Shown one piece after another: positions 41,444 through 49,660 of a stretch of DNA of 64,000 bases. The position numbers and the translations under genes were made by a program. The stretch spans positions 4,216,001-4,280,000 of the forward strand of contig OZ241919.1 of the NCBI GenBank assembly GCA_965203835.1, in the 5' to 3' direction. How positions within the stretch are numbered: position 1 is the first letter of the stretch; each line of letters opens with the position of its first letter. This DNA comes from CBDCFV01 sp965203835 (GTDB lineage Bacteria; Chloroflexota; Dehalococcoidia; Lucifugimonadales; UBA3495). The notes under the pieces were generated by a model. It worked only from the letters and a program-made list of their open reading frames with translations, did not search any database and had not been told where the DNA came from.

Positions 41444-42313
41444 TCACGCCGGCGCCACCGCCGGGCGTGACAACTGCCGCGAGATAAAGGCCTTCATTAT
41501 CTCGATGGCACTTTCCGATGCAGGTCCCGGTATATTCCCGAACTGGTGAGGCATTCCCGGAAACAGTTCCCGTTCTATGTCACCCCCGGCGGCACGGTAG
41601 GTAGCCTCGAACTTTGCGGGAATGTACAGGGGAACGTTGTTGTCATCGGTCCCTTGGATGATTATCGCGGGCGGCAGCTCCTGCGCCTCTCCACGGTCCA
41701 GGACCTCCTGGGGGTTTCCTACATGGATGCTCTCGGGTTCTGTGAAGTAGGACTCCGTGGGGCCAATGAACCGCTCGTCACCAATGTCGCGGCCCCACAG
41801 GTAGCGGGCGTAAGGGTCGACGACGGGCCAGCAGCACACCATGAATCGCAGTGATGCGTCCACGTCCTCCCCTTGAGGCAGCGGCAGCGCCGCATAGCGG
41901 GAGTCCCTCGGGCGCAACCCGTTCAGCGCGACAGTGTGACCGCCGCTGGAACAGCCCATAGCGCCTACCGAATCCGGGTCTATGTTGAGCTGTCTGTACT
42001 GGGCTTTCATCCAGCGGACAGCGTAGTTGGCGTCCAGGATTTGCGCGGGGTAGGGGTGGTGCGGGGCCAGCCTGAAGTCTATCGCCACGACCACAATGCC
42101 GCTGGCCGCGAGAGCCGAGTTCATAAGATGGTCGGCGGAGCGATCACCCAGGAACCATCTGCCGCCGTGAACGTCCAGCAGACCCGGGAAGGGGCCTTCC
42201 CCCTGGGGTTGGTAGATGGTTGCCTCCAGGCTGCCGGTATCGTGCTCCAGGTAGACCAGATCGGATGTTTCGACCTCGAATTGGGCTGCCGGATTGTATT
42301 CAACGCTGGTCAT
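41444..42313 (-). CDS. Alpha/beta hydrolase fold-3 esterase (HSL/BD-FAE-like)
   Basis: A 289-residue esterase: 'GLLDVHGGRWFLGDRSAD' is the HGG oxyanion motif, the nucleophile Ser is in 'AMGCSSGGHTVAL', the acid is in 'IIQGTDDNNVPLYIP', and the His in 'GMPHQFGN'. AAAGGAG precedes ATG 42313. It begins 14 bases after the GMC oxidoreductase stop on the same strand, so both are probably one transcription unit. It probably hydrolyses small esters or lactones; pairing with a GMC oxidase would fit lactone formation followed by opening. That is inference. Confidence 0.85.
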   Translation of the reverse strand: MTSVEYNPAAQFEVETSDLVYLEHDTGSLEATIYQPQGEGPFPGLLDVHGGRWFLGDRSADHLMNSALAASGIVVVAIDFRLAPHHPYPAQILDANYAVRWMKAQYRQLNIDPDSVGAMGCSSGGHTVALNGLRPRDSRYAALPLPQGEDVDASLRFMVCCWPVVDPYARYLWGRDIGDERFIGPTESYFTEPESIHVGNPQEVLDRGEAQELPPAIIIQGTDDNNVPLYIPAKFEATYRAAGGDIERELFPGMPHQFGNIPGPASESAIEIMKAFISRQLSRPAVAPA

Positions 42314-42327
42314 GGTTTCTCCTTTGG

Positions 42328-43893
42328 TTACTTCCCCTGCTTGATGAAGTCCGCGACCCGCTCGCCTATCATCAGGACGGTGACGTTGATGTTGGCCCGC
42401 ACGCACTCGGGCATGATGGAGGCGTCCGCGACCCGCAGGCCCTCCGCGCCATATACCTTGCCGTACTGGTCCACCACGGACATGGGGTCTGAACTGGGTC
42501 CCATCTTGGCGGTGCAGGAGACGTGGTGGCCGGTCCCGGCCCACCTTCTCACCCAGGTGTTCAGGGCCTCGTCAGATTCCAGGTCGGAGTCCTCCGGGTA
42601 GACCCTGTTCTCGATCATGCCGGACATTGCCGGATGGTCCTCCAAGCCGACGATCATGCGGACGCCGTCCCGGTACCGGCGCAGGTCCTCCTCGTGGTCC
42701 AGCAGGTTGTAGTTGAGATCGGGATGGTCCCTGTAATCGCTGGAGCGGAGCCTGATCTCCCCCTTCGACAACGCCAGGTTCAGTCCCAGGCTGGCCCCGA
42801 TTCCCACCAGGTCGTCGTGCGCGCCTCCCCGGCTGCGCGGCACGCCCGCGCCGGCGTTCAGGTAGACGATCATGTCATTGTCAAGTGAAGATCCCTCGGC
42901 CGTGTACCTCACCAAGAGCTGGCTGTTGGCCGCGAACCGCTCCAGCTCCACTTCCGGCTTGGTGGCCCACAGTATGTTGATCAGGGGATGGTCGGCAAGG
43001 TTCTGGCCAACCCCCGGCGCGTCGATGACGGCCTCTATCCCGTGCTCCCTGAGGTGGTCGGCGGGGCCGATGCCTGAGAGCATCAGTATCTGCGGTGACC
43101 CGATGGCCCCGGCGCTGAGGATGGTCTCCTCAGCCTCGACGACGAAAGTCTCCCCGTCGGATACCGCCTCGACGCCAGTGGCCCTGGGCCGCTCTCCGGT
43201 TCTGTCGAAGAGTATCCTCTTGACCGTCACGTTGGGCCTGATAGTCAGGTTGAGCCGGTGACGCGATAGGCCGAGGTAACCTATGGACGTGGACCAGCGG
43301 ATGCCGTTGGGATTGTTCAGCGGCGTGGGACCTACTCCGGCGGTGCCGGGCGCGTTGTGGTCCTCGCAGAACGGGTGCCCGTTGTCCCGCCAAGCCTCGA
43401 ACCATACCTTGTTGCCCTCCCGCCACTGGTCCTCCGGAAACCGGTGACAGATGATGGGGCCGTTGGAGCCGTGGAAGTCCCCCGGATCGTCCTGGTAGGT
43501 GGTGTCGGTCTCCACCATGTTGAAGTAGGGCACCAGCTTCTGGAAGTTCCACTCATCGTTTCCCCAACTCGCCCAGTCGTCGTAGTCCTCGGGAATGCCC
43601 CGGAGGAAAATCTGCCCGTTGATGGCGCTGGACCCGCCCGTCACCTTGCCCCGGGGAATCTCGATCTCGTTGTCCCCCGCGCCCTTGGCGCGGTACTGCC
43701 AGCTATGGTCGCTGTCCCAAACGCTCTTGGTCGACATGTACCCGTACTTGACCTCCTCCGGGAGGCTGTCTATCTCCGGATAGTCCGGGCCAGCCTCCAG
43801 CAGGAGCACCGAGATGTTGGGGTCTTCCGAAAGCCTGGTGGCGAGTATGGCCCCCGCCGACCCTGCGCCGATGACGATGTAGTCGTACTTCAC
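42328..43893 (-). CDS. GMC family oxidoreductase
   Basis: A 521-residue flavoprotein (choline/glucose-methanol-choline oxidoreductase family): 'YIVIGAGSAGAILATRLSED' binds FAD, 'GKVTGGSSAINGQIFLRG' is GMC signature 1, 'ILSAGAIGSPQILMLSGIGP' is signature 2, and the catalytic His region is 'GTGHHVSCTAKMGPSSDP'. It oxidises alcohols to aldehydes. GTG 43893 is the start, with GGAGG 7 bases upstream. A close paralogue lies at 60551-62095. The esterase gene follows by 14 bases. Confidence 0.9.
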   Translation of the reverse strand: MKYDYIVIGAGSAGAILATRLSEDPNISVLLLEAGPDYPEIDSLPEEVKYGYMSTKSVWDSDHSWQYRAKGAGDNEIEIPRGKVTGGSSAINGQIFLRGIPEDYDDWASWGNDEWNFQKLVPYFNMVETDTTYQDDPGDFHGSNGPIICHRFPEDQWREGNKVWFEAWRDNGHPFCEDHNAPGTAGVGPTPLNNPNGIRWSTSIGYLGLSRHRLNLTIRPNVTVKRILFDRTGERPRATGVEAVSDGETFVVEAEETILSAGAIGSPQILMLSGIGPADHLREHGIEAVIDAPGVGQNLADHPLINILWATKPEVELERFAANSQLLVRYTAEGSSLDNDMIVYLNAGAGVPRSRGGAHDDLVGIGASLGLNLALSKGEIRLRSSDYRDHPDLNYNLLDHEEDLRRYRDGVRMIVGLEDHPAMSGMIENRVYPEDSDLESDEALNTWVRRWAGTGHHVSCTAKMGPSSDPMSVVDQYGKVYGAEGLRVADASIMPECVRANINVTVLMIGERVADFIKQGK

Positions 43894-44100
43894 TCCTTAC
43901 CTCCTGGGTGTCACGTTGACATGGCACATTCTGCTTCTGCTGGGATAGTATGCACTGGGAAGGGAACCGTCAATCATCGGGTGCTTGGTCGTGCCTCGTT
44001 TTGCGTACCGGACCCAAGCCTCGACCGCCTGTTGACAACCTCCAGGAAGCACCCTAGTCTAGCGTCCATATCCAATCGATGCTGGGGACTTGGTGACTTT

Positions 44101-45429
44101 ATGGAGATTAAAGACCTGATCATAGACGACCGGCAGAGGGGAATCTTCAGAGTCCACCGGTCGTCCATGACCTCCAATGACCTGTTCCAGAGGGAACGGG
44201 AGCGAATCTTCAACCGGTGCTGGATCTACCTGGGACACGAATCGGAAGTGGAGAACCCCGGAGACTACCGGCGCCGCACGATAGCCGGTCGGCCTCTTTT
44301 CTTCGCCCACGGCAAGGATGGCCAGATAAGGGTGTTTCTCAACACCTGCCCCCACCGGGGCGCTTTGATCTGCCGCCGTGACGAAGGGAACGCCGAAGTC
44401 CTGCAATGCTTCTACCACGCTTGGTCTTTCAACACCAACGGAGAGTTGATTGGCGTCCCCGGCGAAGATGCCTACGGCCCCTACTTCGACCGGGGTGAGT
44501 TGGGCCTGAAGGAGCCGCCCAGGGTGGAAAACTACCGCGGCTTTATTTTCGTGAGCTTCAATCCCTATGTGGAGGACCTGGTCACTTACCTGGCGGGCGC
44601 CAGAGAGTACCTTGACCTGATCGTGGACCAAGCCGAGGAAGGGATGCGGGTGGTCGCCGGCTCCAACAAGTACACCATGAAGGCCAACTGGAAGCTCCTC
44701 GTTGAAAACAGCCTGGACGGGTACCACTTGGTCCCGACTCACCAGACTTACTTGGACTACATCAACAGCCTGGGGACTGACGACAGTGGGGAGACCATGG
44801 CGTCCCGCCGTCCCACCGCGGCAAGGGCCTTGGGCAACGGCCACTGCGTCATTGAGTCCGCAGTCCGGAACGGCCGCCCCATTGCCCATTGGCACCCTCT
44901 ATATGGCGAGGAGGCCAGGGAGCCGATTGCCCAAGTCCGCCGGCGATTGGTGGAGAAATACGGGGAAGAGCGCACCTACCGCATGGCCGATACCTCCCGG
45001 AACCTCATAATTTACCCCAACCTCGTCATCAACGACATCATGGCCATCACCATCAGGTACTTCGAACCCCTGGCTCCCGACCACATGGAGGTTACTGCCT
45101 GGCACCTTGTCCCCCGAGAGGAATCTGAAACTATGTTGACCAGGCGGCTGGACAGCTTTCTCACTTTCCTGGGGCCTGGGGGCTTTGCCACTCCCGATGA
45201 CGTGGAAGCCCTGGAATCGTGCCAGATCGGCTTCCGGGCCACCGAGAACGAGTGGTCCGATATATCCAGGGGTATGCTCAGGCCGGACCCGCTATCGACG
45301 GATGAACTCCAGATGCGAGGTTTCTGGCGCCAGTGGCACGCGCATATGCAGGGTTTGGGCAAGACCAACGTACAGGACAGGCAACCCACGGAAATGGAAG
45401 CCGCAGTGGCTTCGGGAACAGACGACTGA
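44101..45429 (+). CDS. Aromatic ring-hydroxylating dioxygenase, Rieske alpha subunit
   Basis: A 442-residue alpha subunit. The Rieske [2Fe-2S] centre is 'NTCPHRGALICRRD' plus 'LQCFYHAWSF' (CxH...CxxH), and the mononuclear iron site is in 'LLVENSLDGYHLVPTHQTY' with its bridging Asp and two His; the third ligand lies near the C-terminus. It adds O2 to an aromatic ring to give a cis-diol. ATG 44101 is chosen because homology starts there and the long open frame to its left covers the GMC gene on the other strand. A beta subunit follows 22 bases later. Confidence 0.9.
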   Translation: MEIKDLIIDDRQRGIFRVHRSSMTSNDLFQRERERIFNRCWIYLGHESEVENPGDYRRRTIAGRPLFFAHGKDGQIRVFLNTCPHRGALICRRDEGNAEVLQCFYHAWSFNTNGELIGVPGEDAYGPYFDRGELGLKEPPRVENYRGFIFVSFNPYVEDLVTYLAGAREYLDLIVDQAEEGMRVVAGSNKYTMKANWKLLVENSLDGYHLVPTHQTYLDYINSLGTDDSGETMASRRPTAARALGNGHCVIESAVRNGRPIAHWHPLYGEEAREPIAQVRRRLVEKYGEERTYRMADTSRNLIIYPNLVINDIMAITIRYFEPLAPDHMEVTAWHLVPREESETMLTRRLDSFLTFLGPGGFATPDDVEALESCQIGFRATENEWSDISRGMLRPDPLSTDELQMRGFWRQWHAHMQGLGKTNVQDRQPTEMEAAVASGTDD

Positions 45430-45451
45430 CGCCCCCGGCACCAAGTGACCT

Positions 45452-45946
45452 ATGACGGCTATTGACAAGCCTACGTTGCGCGAATTGGTCGAGGACTTCC
45501 TGTTCAAGGAAGCCGAGTTGCTCGATGACTGGCGCTTGGACGACTGGGTCGGCTTGTTCACCGAAGATGGCCGCTACGTCGTCCCCACTACCGATTTGCC
45601 GGAAGGGGACCCCCAGCGCGACCTGGTGTTCATCGACGATGACATCACCCGTCTGCGCGCCCGGGCGGTCCGGTTGAACAGCCGCCACGCTCACCGCGAG
45701 TACCCATGGTCGCGGACTCGCCGCTTCGTCTCCAACGTGCGGGTAAAAGAAAACGGTGATGGTGAGCTTTCAGTGCGCTCGAACGTCATGGTTTACCGGT
45801 TCCGCGCTGGGGAAGGAGCGCCTTACGTAGGCAGCATCCATTACATCCTGCGGCGGGACGGCGGGGACTTCAAAATAGCCTACCGGCGGGCGGTGCTGGA
45901 CTTGGAAGCCTTGTCATGGCACGGTGCCGTCAGCGTCATATTCTGA
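45452..45946 (+). CDS. Aromatic ring-hydroxylating dioxygenase, beta subunit
   Basis: A 164-residue cone-fold protein (SnoaL-like/ring-hydroxylating beta family): 'LRELVEDFLFKEAELLDDWR' opens it, with 'WVGLFTEDGRYVVPTTDLP', 'DDDITRLRARAVRLNSRHAH' and 'SRTRRFVSNVRV' typical of beta subunits, and 'SVRSNVMVYRFRAG' later. It is structural, giving an alpha3beta3 enzyme with the preceding protein. The reductase and ferredoxin are not in the cluster and must come from elsewhere. Confidence 0.88.
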   Translation: MTAIDKPTLRELVEDFLFKEAELLDDWRLDDWVGLFTEDGRYVVPTTDLPEGDPQRDLVFIDDDITRLRARAVRLNSRHAHREYPWSRTRRFVSNVRVKENGDGELSVRSNVMVYRFRAGEGAPYVGSIHYILRRDGGDFKIAYRRAVLDLEALSWHGAVSVIF

Positions 45947-45957
45947 ACTATATCGTC

Positions 45958-45977
45958 ATTCCCGCGAAAGCGGGAAT
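45958..45977. repeat. REP-like palindrome
   Basis: ATTCCCGC-GAAA-GCGGGAAT inside CGTCATTCCCGCGAAAGCGG, a common extragenic palindrome in many bacteria. It lies between the beta-subunit stop and the SDR start, inside the aromatic cluster. A degenerate cousin is at 8760-8779. Confidence 0.8.
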
Positions 45978-45991
45978 CCAGGGATTAACGT

Positions 45992-46816
45992 TTGAAACTT
46001 GAAGGTAAAACGGCGCTGGTGACGGGCACAAGCCCTAACATCATGGGAGGCATCGCCGAGGAGTTGGCTAAGGAAGGCGCCAACCTGGTCTGCGTCGATA
46101 TTCGCCAGGACTATGCCGATAAATGCGCCGCGGCTATAGTTGCCGAGGGCCATGACGCCTTGGGCATAGCCTGTGACGTAACCGACGAAGACCAAGTGCT
46201 TGCCGCCATCTCAGGGGCCACTGAACGGTTCGGAGGTGTGGACATCCTGGTGAACGGCGCGGCCCAGTTCAACTTCAAGGGCGTGTTGAACATGCCCTTG
46301 GATGAATGGCGGCGCCAGACCGACATCATACTCACCGGAGCGTTCCTGTTCACCAAGCACGTAGCTCACTTGATGATCAGCCAGAACCGGCAGGGCAACA
46401 TCATCAATATCATTTCCACCGCTGGACATCAGGGCGAACCCGGCAACGTCGGCTACGGGACCGCCAAGGGCGGACTCCTGAACTTCACCCGGTCGGTGGC
46501 CATGGAGTTGTCCCGGTACGGTATCCGCGTCAACAGCCTGACGCCCACTGCTACCGACTCTTCGGAAGGACGTGAGCGAGCTGCCAGGTGGGGTGTGGAA
46601 GACTGGCCGGGACCCCGGTTGGGACAGCGCGCGGCGGGACTGCTTCCGGACGCCAGCAGAGGGGCGCCGCTGCTCAAGCTCCCCAAGCCGACACACTACG
46701 GCAAGGCGGCGGTCTTTCTGGCGTCAGACGACGCTGAAATGATTACCGGACTCGACCTGCGCGTGGACGCCGGAGCCGTGTCCAGGTACTGGATCTGGTC
46801 CCCGGGAGATGCTTAA
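45992..46816 (+). CDS. SDR family oxidoreductase (cis-diol dehydrogenase candidate)
   Basis: A 274-residue SDR: 'LEGKTALVTGTSPNIMGG' (cofactor loop), 'VDILVNGAAQFNFKG', and active-site 'NIISTAGHQGEPGNVGYGTAKGGLLNF' region, of which Tyr-x-x-x-Lys is 'YGTAK'. Asp in 'LVCVDIRQD' favours NAD+. TTG 45992 gives the family-typical start. Its position right after the ring-hydroxylating oxygenase subunits and before an extradiol dioxygenase suggests it oxidises the cis-dihydrodiol to a catechol. That role is inferred from context. Confidence 0.82.
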   Translation: MKLEGKTALVTGTSPNIMGGIAEELAKEGANLVCVDIRQDYADKCAAAIVAEGHDALGIACDVTDEDQVLAAISGATERFGGVDILVNGAAQFNFKGVLNMPLDEWRRQTDIILTGAFLFTKHVAHLMISQNRQGNIINIISTAGHQGEPGNVGYGTAKGGLLNFTRSVAMELSRYGIRVNSLTPTATDSSEGRERAARWGVEDWPGPRLGQRAAGLLPDASRGAPLLKLPKPTHYGKAAVFLASDDAEMITGLDLRVDAGAVSRYWIWSPGDA

Positions 46817-46840
46817 CCCTTTTATAAACGGGAGGTCAGG

Positions 46841-47905
46841 ATGGCTGAGATACTGGGCGTTGGCGTAACCCACTACCCCCCGATGCTGGTAGCCGATGAA
46901 GAGAAGGCGTTTCCAATCAACATAACGCTGGCGCGGGACGAGCGCGTCCCGGAGCATATGAAGAACCCGGCCAACTGGCCGGAGCCCATGCGCGTGGAAT
47001 ACGGGGAAGACGAGGGCGTCGCGTCCGCAGTCCTTCACCGGGAACGCTTGGTGAAGAGTTTTCGGGTAATCAGCGATGAAATTCAGGCGTTTGAGCCTGA
47101 CTTCGTCCTGATATTCGGCGACGACCAGTACGAAAATTTCCGGGAGGACATTATCCCTCCCTTCTGTATCCTGGCCTATGAGGAGTCGGAGTCCTCCCCA
47201 TTTACCAAGGGCTTTGCGGCTAAGAAGCGCAACGCTTGGGGCGAACCCGCAGACAAAGTATTCAGGTATCGAGGACACGCCCAAGCGGCCCGGTGGCTTA
47301 CCACCAAATTGATAGAGCAGGGCGTGGACATGGCCTATGCGTACAGGCCGCTGCACGACCCAGGGTTGCCCCACTCGGTCTTGAACACCTTGCTATACCT
47401 GGACTACGACCGGAAGGGGTTCGAAATACCGGTGGTGCCCTTTGCGGTCAACTGCTACGGGAGCAAGGTCATCAGCAACCGCGGAGGCATCCTGCCGCAC
47501 AAAGAGAACGGCAAGTTCCTGGAGCCGGACCCGCCCGGCCCTTCCCTCAAGCGCTGTATGCAGGTGGGGGCGGCGACGGCCCGAGCCCTTCAAGAGAGTC
47601 CTTGGCGTGTGGCGCTGGTGGCGTCGTCAAGCTGGTCTCATGCCTTCCTGACCGAGAAGAACCATTTTCTCTGGCCGGACATTGAGTCCGACCGCGCCAT
47701 GTTCGAGTCCCTCCAGGCGGGCGATTACGACGCCTGGGGCCGGGTCTCCACACCCCAGATTGAAGCCGCGGGCCAGCAGGAACTTCTCAACTGGGCCTGT
47801 TTGCTGGGAGCCATGGCCGAGTTGGACCGGAAACCGGAAGTCCTCGACTATATCGAGACCCACGTATTCAACTCCAACAAGTGCATGGCCCTGTTCCGGC
47901 CTTAG
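46841..47905 (+). CDS. Class III extradiol ring-cleavage dioxygenase (LigB family)
   Basis: A 354-residue LigB-type protein: 'GVGVTHYPPMLVADE' holds the first metal His, 'EPDFVLIFGDDQYENF' the acidic strand, and 'VASSSWSHAFLTEKNHFLWP' the catalytic His; 'LLNWACLLGAMAEL' is a family-typical C-terminal helix. The enzyme opens a catechol ring with Fe(II). GGAGGTCAGG precedes ATG 46841. It completes the oxygenase-dehydrogenase-dioxygenase order expected for meta cleavage. It is unrelated to the VOC-type extradiol enzyme at 34321. Confidence 0.85.
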   Translation: MAEILGVGVTHYPPMLVADEEKAFPINITLARDERVPEHMKNPANWPEPMRVEYGEDEGVASAVLHRERLVKSFRVISDEIQAFEPDFVLIFGDDQYENFREDIIPPFCILAYEESESSPFTKGFAAKKRNAWGEPADKVFRYRGHAQAARWLTTKLIEQGVDMAYAYRPLHDPGLPHSVLNTLLYLDYDRKGFEIPVVPFAVNCYGSKVISNRGGILPHKENGKFLEPDPPGPSLKRCMQVGAATARALQESPWRVALVASSSWSHAFLTEKNHFLWPDIESDRAMFESLQAGDYDAWGRVSTPQIEAAGQQELLNWACLLGAMAELDRKPEVLDYIETHVFNSNKCMALFRP

Positions 47906-47946
47906 CGGGGCCATACAGGCTGTCCGGCGACGACGGAAAGACTCCT

Positions 47947-49599
47947 GTGAGTAGGATCTCGCGTCAACTGGGAGCGCTGGCGGCCGGACTGATCGTAGCC
48001 ATTGCGATGGCCTGCTCCGGTGTGGACGAGCCGGCCAGTCCGGTCGAGAGTGCTCCGAGAGCCTCACCGACACAGTCTGCGGCGGCTCAGGCCGCTCCAG
48101 CACAACCGGCGGCGGCTTCGCCTACTCCAACGCCTACTGCGACAGCTTCGCCCATCCCGACCGCAACACCGGAGCGGACGCCGGTGCCCACGCCGACCCC
48201 GCCGGAACCGACTTCAATGCAGCCATACACCCCCGCGGCGGACTACGACTCCACCGAGAACATGTTCCGGCTTTTCTCAAGCTTCGACCATGACCCTGAT
48301 GACACTCGCAAGGCCGTTGCCCTCGCCGTCGCCAACAATGACAAGTCCATGGTCCCGGTTATGATCGAGATGCTCCGCTTCTTCCAGGAGTGGGCACTGG
48401 TGAAATTGACCGAGGCGGCCATATCGGAGATAACGGGCGAGGAATTTGGCGGCGTCTGGAGCGCCTGGCAAGAGTGGATGGAGTGGCTGGGCAGGAACGC
48501 CGACGAATATAACCCACCCGATGGCTACGTGCGATGGAAGAGCGCCCTCATGAGCCTGATAGACCCCAGGTTTGGCGAGTTCCTGGCCCCGGCGGAGCAA
48601 GGATCACGGATAAACGTATTCGAGATTGCGTGGGGAGGCGTGCGGCCCGACGGAATCCCTGACCTTCAAAACGCGCCGGTAGTTACGGCGGACGAGCAAA
48701 ACTACCTGCATCCGGACGACCGGGTCTTCGGCGTGTCCATCAACGGAGAACACAGGGCATACCCGCTCCGCATCGTCAACGCCCATGAGATGGCCAACGA
48801 CGTGTTGGGAGGCGAACCCATCGCCCTGGCTTATTGAACCCTCTGCGGCGCCGGAATCGTGTATTCCGCGAAGATCAACGGAGAGCCAACCACCTTCGGC
48901 ACGTCGGGGATGCTGTACCGCAGCAACAAGGTCATGTACGACCGCCTGACCAACTCGCTCTGGAACCAATTTACCGGCGAACCCGTCATAGGCCCGTTGT
49001 GGGACTCGGGTATCAAGCTCGACTTCTTCGCAGTCCTTCTCACTACCTGGGAGGAATGGCTGGAACTTCATCCAGACACCACGGTGCTGGACAATGATAC
49101 GGGCGTCTATCACGCCGAATTCTACGTGCCGGAGAAGGACCCGCAAGCGATCTACTACGACTACTTCAACGCTCCCGATACGATGTTCCCGGTGCCTGAC
49201 CGGGACCACGCCCTTGATGCCAAGGACGTCGTGCTGGGAGTCCAACTCAACGACAGCTACAAGGCTTACTCTGCGGTCGCGCTGCGGGACAGCCGCATAG
49301 TCAACGACGTGGTGGGAGGCGAGGAAATATTGGTGCTGGGGTCGGACGCGAGCGAGGGCGCCAGAGCCTACTATCGCGGCGGAAGGTCATTTGAGCTCGC
49401 ATCGGACGAAGGTGGCGATGACTCCGGAATTCCGCCCGTGGTAGTGGAAACCGGAGGTAGCGCATGGCATGTAACCGAGGAATATCTGGTCAACACGTCG
49501 GGCGAGTCGGAGATGCTGGCGCGGATACCCACCCACATGGCGTTCTGGTTCGGATGGTTCCAGTTCCACCCGGACACGGAGTTGTACACCGGGCCTTGA
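47947..49599 (+). CDS. DUF3179-family selenoprotein lipoprotein, in-frame TGA at 48835
   Basis: GTG 47947 starts a lipoprotein signal ('LIVAIAMACSGVDEP', lipobox Cys23), followed by a Pro/Thr/Ala-rich linker to about residue 90. The frame continues through TGA 48835-48837 to TGA 49599, giving 550 residues with selenocysteine at 297. The TGA is in 'PIALAY-U-TLCGAGIVYSAK'; DUF3179 proteins have CPLC here (consensus 'VTYCPLCGT'), so Sec replaces the first Cys of the CxxC pair. The domain continues as 'LYRSNKVMYDRLTNSLWNQF'. Upstream, 'VFGVSINGEHRAYPLRIV' is also DUF3179. A SECIS-like hairpin follows the TGA. It probably acts in redox chemistry at the outer face of the cell membrane. It is 41 bases after the LigB gene. 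Confidence 0.85.
48849..48870 (+). promoter_or_regulatory. SECIS-like hairpin for the DUF3179 gene
   Basis: CGGAAT (48852-48857) pairs with ATTCCG (48863-48868) around the loop CGTGT; two further pairs (C48849-G48870, G48850-C48869) extend it past a bulged C at 48851. The stem starts 11 bases after the TGA and the loop is about 23 bases from it. A bulge below the tip is also seen in known SECIS elements. Confidence 0.65.
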
Positions 49600-49660
49600 C
49601 CACCGAAGCCGGGTTTCCCTTTCCTGTATGCTTCCGGTAGCCTCTCTGTCCGTTCCCTGC

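Noticed and set aside
43357..44100. Extended N-terminus of the Rieske alpha subunit
   Set aside because: The frame is open by chance opposite the GMC gene; alpha-subunit homology starts at ATG 44101 and gives the normal length.
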